Source: Chloroflexota bacterium
Lineage (GTDB): Bacteria; Chloroflexota; Ktedonobacteria; Ktedonobacterales; Ktedonobacteraceae
Length of the DNA stretch: 47,392 bases
Reading direction: 5' to 3'
Assembly (NCBI GenBank): GCA_005881495.1
Contig: VBHI01000334.1
Span: 1 to 47,392 of the forward strand
Both the position numbers and the translations under genes were made by a program. Positions within the stretch are counted from its first letter, which is position 1. Each line of letters starts with the position of its first letter. Below, one piece after another: positions 35,401 through 43,449 of the stretch. Below the pieces are notes generated by a model. That model was given only the letters and a program-made list of their open reading frames with translations, was not told the origin of the DNA and did no database searches.

Positions 35401-36323
35401 AAAGTGCCTCATTGGCCCAGTTACAACAGACTCCTATTGATAGTGTTTTGAACATTATCGACCAGGGGCTTGTCTATTTACCAACTTACAGGGAACTATT
35501 CTATCGCTGGGAACGCCAGCAGTGGCGCGCTGAGGAGATTGACTTCACCTCAGATCGCCTACAATGGGAAAAAATGGCGCCCGAGGAACGCCAGGATCGT
35601 TTGTTTGGACTCTCAGCTTTCTTTAGAGGGGAGGCATGTGTCACAGATACATTAAGCCCATATATTACCGCTATGCCAGACGAGGAGATGCGCATCTTTG
35701 TGGCCACTCAACTAGCTGATGAGGCACGGCATACCGTCTTCTTCGCACGCTTTTTCAAAGAAGTGCTCGGCATCGATAAGGAATCGTTGGAAGATACACT
35801 GGAGGACATACTCCAGTATATGAACAAACATCTCCAGTATATCCTGATTGACTCACTCTCGGACGTAGCCGAACGCATTCGCAAGGAGCCTGCCAACCTG
35901 GCCCATCTGGTTGAAGGTGTAACGCTCTATCATGTCATCGTTGAAGGGACTATGGCGCTGGCGGGTCAACGCAGCATCCTGGAATTCTACCGCCAGAACA
36001 ATCTCTTCCCGGCATTCCGTGGCGGTTTCACTGCCGTCGCCCGCGACGAGTCGCGTCACGTGGTCTTTGGGGTGAAGTTCCTGAGAGAAATGATACAGCG
36101 GGACGCAGCTAACGCCAGAACGGTCAAGGCGGCCATCGATACATACACACCTGTTGCGCTCACTGCATTGACCCCCAAAGACGAATACATTCCGAACATC
36201 CTGGCAATGCAAGCAGATCCCTGGGTAACACCGCGTTATGCGCTTGACTCGTTGCGCAAGAAAATCAAAGTGGTTGGATTAAGTATGGAACTTCCGGTGG
36301 TGCCCCCACCGCCAGTGTTTTAA
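35379..36323 (+). CDS. R2-like ligand-binding oxidase (R2lox), Mn/Fe type
   Basis: The protein has 314 residues; the ATG has AAGGAG six bases upstream. The ferritin-like metal ligands are visible: E85 in FRGEACVTD, E115 and H118 in LADEARHTVFF, E189 in YHVIVEGTMALAG, and E224 and H227 in ARDESRHVVFG. The residues that form the Val-Tyr ether crosslink in known R2lox proteins are also present: V88, three after the first Glu, and Y184, five before E189. This separates it from ribonucleotide reductase R2. R2lox enzymes bind a long-chain fatty-acid-like ligand and perform two-electron oxidation; physiological substrates are unknown. It overlaps maoC-like and precedes a regulatory domain gene. Confidence 0.9.
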   Translation: MSIEMPLESASLAQLQQTPIDSVLNIIDQGLVYLPTYRELFYRWERQQWRAEEIDFTSDRLQWEKMAPEERQDRLFGLSAFFRGEACVTDTLSPYITAMPDEEMRIFVATQLADEARHTVFFARFFKEVLGIDKESLEDTLEDILQYMNKHLQYILIDSLSDVAERIRKEPANLAHLVEGVTLYHVIVEGTMALAGQRSILEFYRQNNLFPAFRGGFTAVARDESRHVVFGVKFLREMIQRDAANARTVKAAIDTYTPVALTALTPKDEYIPNILAMQADPWVTPRYALDSLRKKIKVVGLSMELPVVPPPPVF

Positions 36324-36370
36324 TGACGTTGAAAGGGTCAGGTCGACGTGACCCTATTAGGAGCATTCTT

Positions 36371-36649
36371 ATGGTATCTGCTGTCGTTCTCATCAATGTA
36401 CAACGAGGAAAGGTTAATGAAACCGCCCAGAGTCTTTTAGAAATCGAAGGGGTGGCCGAGGTCTACTCTGTTACCGGTGAATATGACCTTGTTGCCCTTT
36501 TGCGACTGCAACATTACGAAGACCTGGCGGAGGTAGTTACCACTCGCATGATACAAATTCCTACGATAACCAAAACCAATACATTGATGGCTTTTCAATG
36601 TTACTCGCGGGCCGATCTGCAACAAGCCTGGGATATTGGCATTGAGTGA
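36371..36649 (+). CDS. Stand-alone Lrp/AsnC ligand-binding (RAM) domain protein
   Basis: I start at the ATG at 36371, seven bases after AGGAGC, giving 92 residues. The whole protein is a RAM domain: VLINVQRGKVNETAQSLLEI, EGVAEVYSVTGEYDLVALLR, then IPTITKTNTLMAF. No DNA-binding domain precedes it. Stand-alone RAM proteins form oligomers and bind amino acids or other small ligands. It is 47 bp downstream of the R2lox gene and likely part of the operon. Confidence 0.88.
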   Translation: MVSAVVLINVQRGKVNETAQSLLEIEGVAEVYSVTGEYDLVALLRLQHYEDLAEVVTTRMIQIPTITKTNTLMAFQCYSRADLQQAWDIGIE

Positions 36650-36666
36650 AAAGAGAAGGGGTAAGA

Positions 36667-36692
36667 TTACGGGAGACTGGACGCTCCCGTAA
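36667..36692. terminator. Convergent terminator hairpin
   Basis: TTACGGGAG (36667-36675) pairs with CTCCCGTAA (36684-36692), loop ACTGGACG, between the RAM gene and the end of the next minus-strand gene. No long T-run follows. Confidence 0.5.
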
Positions 36693-36700
36693 CCGCATCC

Positions 36701-38647
36701 TTATAATACTTTTGTCTCCGCCTTCTCTCCATTTTCGATTACACTAACACTCTGTGCCATTTCTTTCACCACGCGAATTTCGTTCTCGAAGATGCGGCGC
36801 AGAATGGCTACGGTGCTAGCATAGGTCGAATCCATACCAAAGTACGACAAGCTGCCCGCTCCTAGATTCTTGCCACGAGTATACGGGGTATCCGAAGCAT
36901 AGTGCAGAACACCCAAATCGTACGGCAAGCGGGCAAAATTGATATTTTCGCTCGTTGGATAGCGCGTCAGGTATTGATCTTCATAAACGGCATTCAGATA
37001 GGGGCCGCTTTCCATCTCCACTACCGTGTAGTTCGCGCGGTAATAGAAATCCAGGTACTGCCGATTTTGCAAGTATGTTCCCTGGGCCGAAACGGCTTTT
37101 TGATTGTCCAGCACCGAGCCATAGATCAGGTAGGGCTGCACATCCTGCGCAATAAAGCAATTATCCAGCCAGTAGGTATTCTGGCTGTGTTCATCGAGAA
37201 CGACATTGGAGATCATCACATCACCAATACTGCCGTTCAGTGTGGCGGCTTTACCCAGATTGTAGACACCCCGAATCCCCGACACGTTTTCCATGATTTC
37301 ACGCAGCATTCTATAGGCAGCCATACCGAGAGGATAATCAATATTGAGGATAATGGCCTGGCTCCTGGCCAGGTTATCCATTCCTGGCATGCGGCAACGC
37401 GGATCAATTTCCAAGTCGCGCAATTTGCTCAGTTCAAAGACCTGAGCGTCAATTTCCAGGCCGTGACGTGCACCCACATGCCAGATGCCGCGTTCTTGCT
37501 CTTCGCGAACACGATGACGCGCAAATTCTTTCCCCATGGGAGTACGCGACCACTCGCGGGCAGCAAAGTACAAAAAGTTTTGCCAGTTACCGGGAACCGT
37601 TCCCTGTTGTATTTTGCGACATTCGTCGGCGAGGTAGGGGTCCTGGCCGCTTAACGCAAACTGAGTCAACTCATCCTGGCGCTTCAGAACGCAACCAGAC
37701 ATCAAATTGACAAGGCTGTGCGTATTGCTGGATACAAAATAGACAGGCTTATCCTGTATGCCCAGTGTATCAGTCAGAAGGTGTTCAACGGGTGCCCACC
37801 ATTTCCTCGTGGAGCGGACGAAGCCAACATGTGATCCGCCCAGCATACGCAGTAAGAAGCTCTTGCGGTTTCTGCCAATCATGAGCAGGTTTTCCCACAG
37901 TCGATCACCCCAAATCAATTCCAGCCGCCGCCAATCGTCGGGCTGGATATGAAGACGCTCACGTAGCACCTTGGTAATCTCCGCGAAGACTGGAGAAGTG
38001 CGATCCATGCGGATCTCCAGCAATTGCATGGTGGTTGCATCTGCTTTGAGCAGGTAGTATATCTTATTCCATTCGATCTGGAAGGCAACCAGAACAGGCA
38101 CGATATCGTCTGTGTCGCTGACGCTGGCAACGTATACAGCCAGGGTGTCCTTGCCATCATAAAACCATTTGCGCCGCCGCGCTGAGGCCGTAACAGCTTC
38201 CCAGCCATCGACGTGAAACCCCTGCTGCAGGAAAACCCCTTCCGATTGCCCTAGCAAGACCAGTTGACAGTGGATAATCGAGGCAGGTAGGCGCAGTACA
38301 CTGTAGATGAATGCAGACATATCCGGATAAGGCGATCGAGCTTCAGGATGCAAACTGGAGTCGATATTGTAATGCGCTTGCACCAGAGCCTTCAGGCTAA
38401 CTTCACCTGAACTGCGAAGGAGCGTATTGTAAGTGCGAATATACAGCTCAACGTCGCGTTTACCAGCTTCATGATGACCATTTTCGTGTTCGAAAGGTGT
38501 GTTTGTGGCAGGGACGGTCATTTGATTATCAATATCCGTCTCCAGGCTATTGTCCTCTAAGTGATGTAAATTCTGATTCTCCTGCCGATCCTCAAAAGGA
38601 TCAGGCGAATTATTGCTATCCATTGGGGATTTATTTTTTCGTGACAC
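36701..38647 (-). CDS. Large two-part protein (DUF6909-like) with nucleoside-phosphorylase-like C-terminus
   Basis: The protein has 648 residues, starting at a GTG (38647); an ATG eight codons in is an alternative. The first 65 residues are polar and disordered. The middle part (about 65-400) contains VFLQQGFHVDGWEAVTASAR, RRKWFYDGKDTLAVYVASVS and LLMIGRNRKSFLLRMLGGSH; I associate this with DUF6909-type proteins from memory. The last 230 residues look like a nucleoside phosphorylase fold: RSQAIILNIDYPLGMAAYRM, GSIGDVMISNVVLDEHSQNT, and VVEMESGPYLNAVYE, close to the active-site V(E/D)ME(S/A) motif. A nucleoside- or nucleotide-cleaving role is possible but not shown. It is downstream of a TcmP-like gene on the same strand. 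Confidence 0.6.
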   Translation of the reverse strand: MSRKNKSPMDSNNSPDPFEDRQENQNLHHLEDNSLETDIDNQMTVPATNTPFEHENGHHEAGKRDVELYIRTYNTLLRSSGEVSLKALVQAHYNIDSSLHPEARSPYPDMSAFIYSVLRLPASIIHCQLVLLGQSEGVFLQQGFHVDGWEAVTASARRRKWFYDGKDTLAVYVASVSDTDDIVPVLVAFQIEWNKIYYLLKADATTMQLLEIRMDRTSPVFAEITKVLRERLHIQPDDWRRLELIWGDRLWENLLMIGRNRKSFLLRMLGGSHVGFVRSTRKWWAPVEHLLTDTLGIQDKPVYFVSSNTHSLVNLMSGCVLKRQDELTQFALSGQDPYLADECRKIQQGTVPGNWQNFLYFAAREWSRTPMGKEFARHRVREEQERGIWHVGARHGLEIDAQVFELSKLRDLEIDPRCRMPGMDNLARSQAIILNIDYPLGMAAYRMLREIMENVSGIRGVYNLGKAATLNGSIGDVMISNVVLDEHSQNTYWLDNCFIAQDVQPYLIYGSVLDNQKAVSAQGTYLQNRQYLDFYYRANYTVVEMESGPYLNAVYEDQYLTRYPTSENINFARLPYDLGVLHYASDTPYTRGKNLGAGSLSYFGMDSTYASTVAILRRIFENEIRVVKEMAQSVSVIENGEKAETKVL

Positions 38648-38842
38648 TCTCTGTGTTCTCCCTCTTTGTTAACGACGAGGTTTGATAAAATGGTTGTGTT
38701 TATCTCTTTATATTTCTCATAATTATACCCCTTCGTTCAGCAATATGGTAGTAGGACGCCTTTCACATACTTCCCTCTGCATGTCATGCTCAATATTTCC
38801 ATATTTAGTATTTTCTTGTCATTTTTGCCACCAATCCACTAA

Positions 38843-38925
38843 CCCCAACGTTTCTATACTGAGAGGTATTACTAAAACGTTGGGATTCCCCATGCCCAGC
38901 GTTTCCCCCTAGTAATACTTCTCTC
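38843..38925. other. Overlapping alternative hairpins in the gap before the DUF6909-like gene
   Basis: GAGAGGTATTACTA (38861-38874) pairs with TAGTAATACTTCTC (38910-38923), 13 of 14. Nested inside, AAACGTTGGG (38875-38884) pairs with CCCAGCGTTT (38895-38904). The same AAACGTTGGG is instead perfectly complementary to CCCAACGTTT (38844-38853) outside the first stem. The two folds exclude each other or form a pseudoknot. The rest of 38648-38950 shows no gene. Confidence 0.55.
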
Positions 38926-38950
38926 CTTGTGCTAAATGCAAAATACAATT

Positions 38951-40243
38951 TCATCTCCACAGCAGAATATCTTCAAACCCAGGCACTCGCTTGCCCTCAT
39001 CACCTGCAGACATGCGCCTCCAGTCACAACGCACATCCTCCTGTTCCAATAATATACAAATAGCTTCGTCAAAATCATGAAGCGTAAATTGACCAAAGTA
39101 GGTAGGGAGCAACTGCTGGCGTAAATCAGGCCATCGTCGTGTACGCTGCGCTTTCCCCTGACGCAGTAGGTGTTGACGTAGTTGACGCAACTCCTCCGCG
39201 AAGTGCTCCCGTTGCTGCTCGGCAAACCACTCTTCTCCCAACAGTCCCTGGTGACTCTGTTCAGCAAGACGGCGGTGATAGAGACAGACCGCATCATTCA
39301 TACTGGCCAGGCTATCTTTACTGCGGGTAGCAAAAATCAGGGTATATGGTGCCTTTTCTATAATAGCTGGCCGTACTTGCAGCGGAAAAGCAATACGTTG
39401 CACCCAGAGAAAATGCTGCTGCATTGTGGCCAACAAGAGGTCAATGATTCCATCCAGCAAGGGCATTGTCTGTTCATCCTTCGGGAGGAACACCTTCCAT
39501 CGATCTGTGCGCAGCAATGCTGTCAACGTAGCGACTCCTGCCTGTGTGCGAGACGATGACAGCAAACGCGTTTCTGCTTGCTTGTGTGGAATAAGCAGGC
39601 AGAGTTCGGTTGGAGCCGATTGACGTTGATAGAGTAGGAGGAGATCATCATTGGTGAAGAGAGTGTGTCCAAAGGGGTTAAGCAAGAAGATTGCGGGTGA
39701 AGATTCAATTTCTTTCAATAATACTGGCGCTATCTCCAACCAACTTCCAGCTACAAGAGCGCTTTCTTTTGGAAGTTTTAGTGTATCTTTAACCGGCGCG
39801 ATAGAAGCATTTTCTTCTTTATCTTTAACGCCGTAGTGCCCCGCCCTGCTCTCTTTTCGCCTGCTGCTACCAGACCCAAGTACGATACCATTGAGGGCAA
39901 TCGGCTTACTCTCCTGGGCCAGGAGCCTGGAGAGAGAGACTATTTGCTGGAGAACAGGGAAAGAGGTATCCGCCGGATCTATTTTGGAAGTATTCTCAGG
40001 GCCAATATCTTGATTGATGGCTCCCACGTTTTTACGTGCGTCGATACCCCAGCCATCGATCCAATAACAGCGGCGATAGATACGCATAGCCGCCAGTGAA
40101 CGGCAATAGGAAGAGGCGTAGTCCTGTAACAACCACTCGCGTAACCTGGACAGAACGACCTGTTCAGTGAGACGGCGTGTTTGTGTATGTCCCACAGCTT
40201 CTTTTTGCGCGTGCTGGTTATCAAATTCGGCCCACAGGTTCAT
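38951..40243 (-). CDS. TcmP-like (three-Cys-motif partner) protein
   Basis: The protein has 430 residues. LREWLLQDYASSYCRSLAAM followed by RRCYWIDGWGIDA resembles the TcmP opening (fold entry with a hydrophobic strand and D-G). SPAIFLLNPFGHTLFTNDDL matches the central (D/N)P(F/T)G motif, and YTLIFATRSKDSLASMNDAV the C-terminal strand. Between them is an unusual region rich in Lys, Glu and Ser (about 70-170), probably a loop. TcmP proteins normally accompany a small three-Cys-motif protein (DUF5131/Gp37-type); none is adjacent. The family's activity is unknown. Confidence is moderate because the match is by pattern only. Confidence 0.5.
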   Translation of the reverse strand: MNLWAEFDNQHAQKEAVGHTQTRRLTEQVVLSRLREWLLQDYASSYCRSLAAMRIYRRCYWIDGWGIDARKNVGAINQDIGPENTSKIDPADTSFPVLQQIVSLSRLLAQESKPIALNGIVLGSGSSRRKESRAGHYGVKDKEENASIAPVKDTLKLPKESALVAGSWLEIAPVLLKEIESSPAIFLLNPFGHTLFTNDDLLLLYQRQSAPTELCLLIPHKQAETRLLSSSRTQAGVATLTALLRTDRWKVFLPKDEQTMPLLDGIIDLLLATMQQHFLWVQRIAFPLQVRPAIIEKAPYTLIFATRSKDSLASMNDAVCLYHRRLAEQSHQGLLGEEWFAEQQREHFAEELRQLRQHLLRQGKAQRTRRWPDLRQQLLPTYFGQFTLHDFDEAICILLEQEDVRCDWRRMSAGDEGKRVPGFEDILLWR

Positions 40244-40355
40244 CGTGCCGATATTTTATCACACAATGCGCATCAGCCCTTAGAGATAGGCCTTAACCTG
40301 CACTAGCGCGAGCCTGATGTATATACAAGCGGGCCAATATGGGGCAGTTGGAGAC

Positions 40356-41177
40356 TCAACCGCTTATTCCTGGCAGTGCTGGGGACGCTTGTTGGGGTGG
40401 CGGCGCTTGTTGAGGTGGGGGCACTTGTAATTCAAACGCTTCGTCCAGTCGGTCCTGGCCACCATCCCCATTCACTATAATCAAATCCCATTTCCCCGGT
40501 TTCTGATTAGGCAGAATCGTGAATTTGCATTGAATCCTAGTCTCACTTGTACTGATGACTGTGCCATCCATTACTTCGCTTCCCTGGATAAGTCGGACTT
40601 CCTTTGGTGATTGAAAGTTCATCCCCTCGATCGTGAGGGGAAGATCTTGTTTTGCTTCGCCCAGCACGCTCGAAGTCGGATTAACCCTCCTGATGACAGG
40701 TTTCGAGGTTGCAGTCGAGGGCGCTGAAGCTCTGTGGGCTGAGGCAGCACTCCTGCTGCCGAAATAGAATGAGGCGACAGCGACTACGAGCGTTGACAAA
40801 GTCGTGAAAAGCTGTTGCGCCAATTTTACGGCATCAGAATTGCTACTTGAACCCCCAACTGAACTAAACAAGTATACGCTCATAACGATCCATACCACAA
40901 TCAGGAAGAGAGCGATGATGGCGCGTATACTACCCTCCGGCAGACCCATCGCTTGTGATTTATCAGCAATATCGAGCGAGGAAAATCCAGCAGCCAAAAT
41001 AAATAACAAGACTAGCAGTACGCCGAGGCCAAGGATAATAACCAGTCCTGTAATCAGTTCGGGTTGTTGTTGTTTAACGGGAAAAAAGTATGTTACAAAC
41101 GCAAGTCCGCCACTGATGAGAAGGAGGACCAAAAGTGCAGACACGAGAGGAAGCCAAAAAGTTCTTTTCTTGTTCAC
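40356..41177 (-). CDS. Membrane protein with IPT/TIG domain
   Basis: I start at the GTG at 41177 (273 residues), seven bases after AAGGAG; an ATG two codons earlier has too short a spacing. Four hydrophobic segments follow (FWLPLVSALLVLLLISGGLA, LITGLVIILGLGVLLVLLFI, SIRAIIALFLIVVWIVMSVY, LFTTLSTLVVAVASFYFGSR). Then comes a single IPT/TIG Ig-like domain, about residues 185-255: VIRRVNPTSSVLGEAKQDLP, LTIEGMNFQSPKEVRL, GKWDLIIVNGDGGQ. The tail is Pro/Gln-rich. IPT domains are found in surface and carbohydrate-binding proteins. The function is unknown. Confidence 0.75.
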   Translation of the reverse strand: MNKKRTFWLPLVSALLVLLLISGGLAFVTYFFPVKQQQPELITGLVIILGLGVLLVLLFILAAGFSSLDIADKSQAMGLPEGSIRAIIALFLIVVWIVMSVYLFSSVGGSSSNSDAVKLAQQLFTTLSTLVVAVASFYFGSRSAASAHRASAPSTATSKPVIRRVNPTSSVLGEAKQDLPLTIEGMNFQSPKEVRLIQGSEVMDGTVISTSETRIQCKFTILPNQKPGKWDLIIVNGDGGQDRLDEAFELQVPPPQQAPPPQQASPALPGISG

Positions 41178-41612
41178 TTTCATTCTCCTTTTACTGTCGA
41201 GTGTTGGGCACTCAATGACTCCCAAGAAAATAGGTAAAAACACTACATACACACTGGGAACAATAAAGGCGAACATCGCTTTTTAGGCGATATTCAATGG
41301 GGTAAACATCGCTATTTATCACACCAGAAGCGGCTCAGACAGCCCCCCCTCTCCCAGGCTGTCAAGTGCATGTGAAACATGCATCGGCATAATTATACCA
41401 CGTCTGTGTGATTTATGGAAGTTGCGGGTTGCACAATATTGGAAGTGCGCTGTAAAAAGAAAATAGTATGTTTCACTATCACACATGCAATCATAAATCA
41501 ACGAAAGTATAAGAATATGCAAGTTTAGATAGATATGAACCATGATCAAAAGACTTCAACTTAACATGACAAACATCTTAGATGAAACGATTTCAGGCAA
41601 TACGAAGATACA
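41178..41612. other. Intergenic region
   Basis: No gene is supported. A 76-codon minus-strand frame (41319-41549) lacks a ribosome binding site. Small palindromes are present: TGCATGT-GAA-ACATGCA near 41370, and ATCGC...GCGAT near 41275. Confidence 0.4.
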
Positions 41613-41653
41613 AGAGAAGCGGCAATCTTGTTTGCACAGGATGCCGCTTCTCT
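41613..41653 (-). terminator. Terminator of the beta-propeller gene
   Basis: AGAGAAGCGGCA (41613-41624) pairs perfectly with TGCCGCTTCTCT (41642-41653) around a 17-base loop, 20 bp after the stop of the minus-strand gene. The T-run on that strand is weak. Confidence 0.6.
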
Positions 41654-41672
41654 CGTTTCTTTCTAAAGAGCA

Positions 41673-42158
41673 CTAGAATGTTGCGGGGGTCGTCCAAGGT
41701 GATTTAGGGTCTGTCGTTGTTTTCCAGGAAGTCCAAGTTTGTAGAGAACCGTCCATGAAAAACAGTTGCAAGCGCTTATCAGGGAGAGCAGCAACGGCTA
41801 CACCAACGACATTACCCGACGGTATAGGAGCGGTGTTGAATACACTCAAGCCACTCCATAATGAATCATGAGCTGTAGACACCTTCCAAGAAGTGTAAAC
41901 AACTCCGCTAGCGTCAACCCCCCAAAATTGCGTACGGCCATCACTGAGAACACCAGCAGTCATATCTAAGAAGGGCAGATTAACAGCAGACGGGGGTGGG
42001 GGGTTGAATGGACCCCAGGGGTTAGTCCACGGTGAACTAGGATCACTAGTAGCCTTCCAACGGGTTTGGAATTCCCAAACTCCACCAACTAAAATATTTC
42101 TCCACGCTTGTAACCGACCATCTGGTGGTATTGGAGCGGCTAATAAAATATTTGACAT
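41673..42158 (-). CDS. Small beta-propeller/PLL-like lectin-type protein
   Basis: The protein has 161 residues made of three similar units of about 50: GRLQAWRNI...TRWKATSDPSSPWTNPWG, GRTQFWGVDASGVVYTSWKV...SLWSGLSVF, and KRLQLFFMDGSLQTWTSWKT...DPKSPWTTPATF. The repeated (S/T)xWKxxxDPxSPW motif is that of PLL-type (Photorhabdus lectin) or sialidase-like blades. Three blades are fewer than a closed propeller needs, so it may assemble as an oligomer or be a fragment. There is no signal peptide. GGGAAAC lies upstream of the ATG. Confidence 0.65.
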   Translation of the reverse strand: MSNILLAAPIPPDGRLQAWRNILVGGVWEFQTRWKATSDPSSPWTNPWGPFNPPPPSAVNLPFLDMTAGVLSDGRTQFWGVDASGVVYTSWKVSTAHDSLWSGLSVFNTAPIPSGNVVGVAVAALPDKRLQLFFMDGSLQTWTSWKTTTDPKSPWTTPATF

Positions 42159-42263
42159 ACGAGTTTCCCTTTCTGCTTGTTTAGCTTATGCCTACAAAAA
42201 CATTCCACACAATTCGAGTATAGTTATTGTGACTGTTTTTGTCAAGTGAATATTGAGCCAATG

Positions 42264-42956
42264 TTAGTGTTCAGTGATTTTGTCATAGGGTAAGTGTTCA
42301 GTGATAGCATCTCTCCTATTTAATTTCCTTACCGCCTCCACAATCAACCGGTGTTCCACAACCTTCACTCGTTCGTGCAAACTTTCCTCTGTATCCTCAC
42401 TCTCGACGGCAACCTCCTCCCGACAGATAACCGGCCCGGCGTCAACCTCCGGAGTTACATAATGGATTGTGCTCCCCGTCACTTTTATGCCTGCATCAAG
42501 TGCCTGCCTGACAGCACGGAGACCACGAAAGACGGGTATCTCTGTGCCGTCTTTTGTAATGTATGTCGAGCCTGTACCATCGTCGGGCAGCAGTGCGGGA
42601 TGCAGGTTGATTACACGATGAGGGAATTGCTCGAGAAAGGGGGCGCTGAGGATACGCATCCAGCCAGCTAAGACGATGAAATCAACTTGAAAGAGGCGTA
42701 ACAAGGAGGTGAGACGGGTTTCGTTTTCGGACATTTCTGTTTTTTGGGGCACATTGGCTGGCCCCCATGGCAAATAGATTGCGGGTAGAGCATGTTTGAG
42801 CGCTCGTTGTAGGCCGTAAGCGTTGGGATTGTTGCTCACCACCAGGGCAATCTCTACTCCGGGGAGTTGTTTGCTTTCGATTGCGTCAATGAGAGCTTGC
42901 AAGTTGCTGCCATTGCCAGATAGAAGAACTGCGAGGCGAAGAGGCGTCTCAGACAT
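42264..42956 (-). CDS. purN: PurN, phosphoribosylglycinamide formyltransferase
   Basis: I start at the ATG at 42956 (230 residues), adjoining the purE stop (TAATATG). The protein has LAVLLSGNGSNLQALIDAIE, DFIVLAGWMRILSAPFLEQF, and INLHPALLPDDGTG, with the catalytic Asn-His-Asp residues (N and H in NLHP, D in TPEVDAGPVI). The stretch between ALLP and FRGLRAVRQAL is about 18 residues longer than in E. coli, but this form occurs in related bacteria. It transfers a formyl group from 10-formyl-THF to GAR. The C-terminus ends in two ITEH copies (from ATCACTGAACACT, duplicated). Last gene of the pur operon. Confidence 0.95.
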   Translation of the reverse strand: MSETPLRLAVLLSGNGSNLQALIDAIESKQLPGVEIALVVSNNPNAYGLQRALKHALPAIYLPWGPANVPQKTEMSENETRLTSLLRLFQVDFIVLAGWMRILSAPFLEQFPHRVINLHPALLPDDGTGSTYITKDGTEIPVFRGLRAVRQALDAGIKVTGSTIHYVTPEVDAGPVICREEVAVESEDTEESLHERVKVVEHRLIVEAVRKLNRRDAITEHLPYDKITEH

Positions 42957-42957
42957 A

Positions 42958-43446
42958 TTAATGCCGCTCATTCCGCTGTAACTCTTCATCAGCCATGACC
43001 AGCTCAGAAACAACCTTTGCTTTATAATTCAGCACACGTTGTAACAGTTGAGCATCTGAGAATGCCAATATTTTTGCCGCTAAGAGGGCTGCTCCTTCTG
43101 GTTCTAAAATAGTAGGGGATGCTATACCCGACGGCAGCCTGAGAGACGAGAGCACATCCATACCGGCAAAGCGGTCACTGTATGGCGGGCAGGCGATAAC
43201 TGGATAGCGGGTGTTGGCATCGACCACCGCCGAAAGGGCGTTGGAGCGACCAGCGATGGTGATGTAAACCAATGGTCCATCTTGCTCGTAGCCATGCAGT
43301 ATCTCTAAGAGGCGCTGTGTTGCCTTGTGAGCAGAACAGATACGCATCTGATAGCTGATCTCTAGAGCCTTGAGAGTCTTAACTATGGGTTGGGCATGGG
43401 AGAGATCACTCTTACTGCCCATGATGATAATTACCTGTGAGGTCAT
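42958..43446 (-). CDS. purE: PurE, class II AIR carboxylase
   Basis: The protein has 162 residues. It opens QVIIIMGSKSDLSHAQPIVK and has SAHKATQRLLEIL and YITIAGRSNALSAVVDANTR, then YPVIACPPYSDRFAGMDVLS. The lysine in SAHK and the AGRSN motif are those of class II enzymes (animal PAICS, Treponema denticola), which use CO2 directly. Class I PurE has SAHR and GAGGAAHLPGM. This predicts AIR to CAIR in one step, without PurK. The gene is three bases from purD and overlaps the purN start region, so the three are coupled. Confidence 0.93.
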   Translation of the reverse strand: MTSQVIIIMGSKSDLSHAQPIVKTLKALEISYQMRICSAHKATQRLLEILHGYEQDGPLVYITIAGRSNALSAVVDANTRYPVIACPPYSDRFAGMDVLSSLRLPSGIASPTILEPEGAALLAAKILAFSDAQLLQRVLNYKAKVVSELVMADEELQRNERH

Positions 43447-43449
43447 TAG

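Noticed and set aside
41319..41549. 76-codon minus-strand frame with a hydrophobic start
   Set aside because: No ribosome binding site and sequence resembling translated AT-rich spacer.
42264..42956. Long ALLP-FRG loop in PurN as another repeat insertion
   Set aside because: The extra segment (DDGTGSTYITKDGTEIPV) matches a known PurN subtype and its DNA shows no repeat core.
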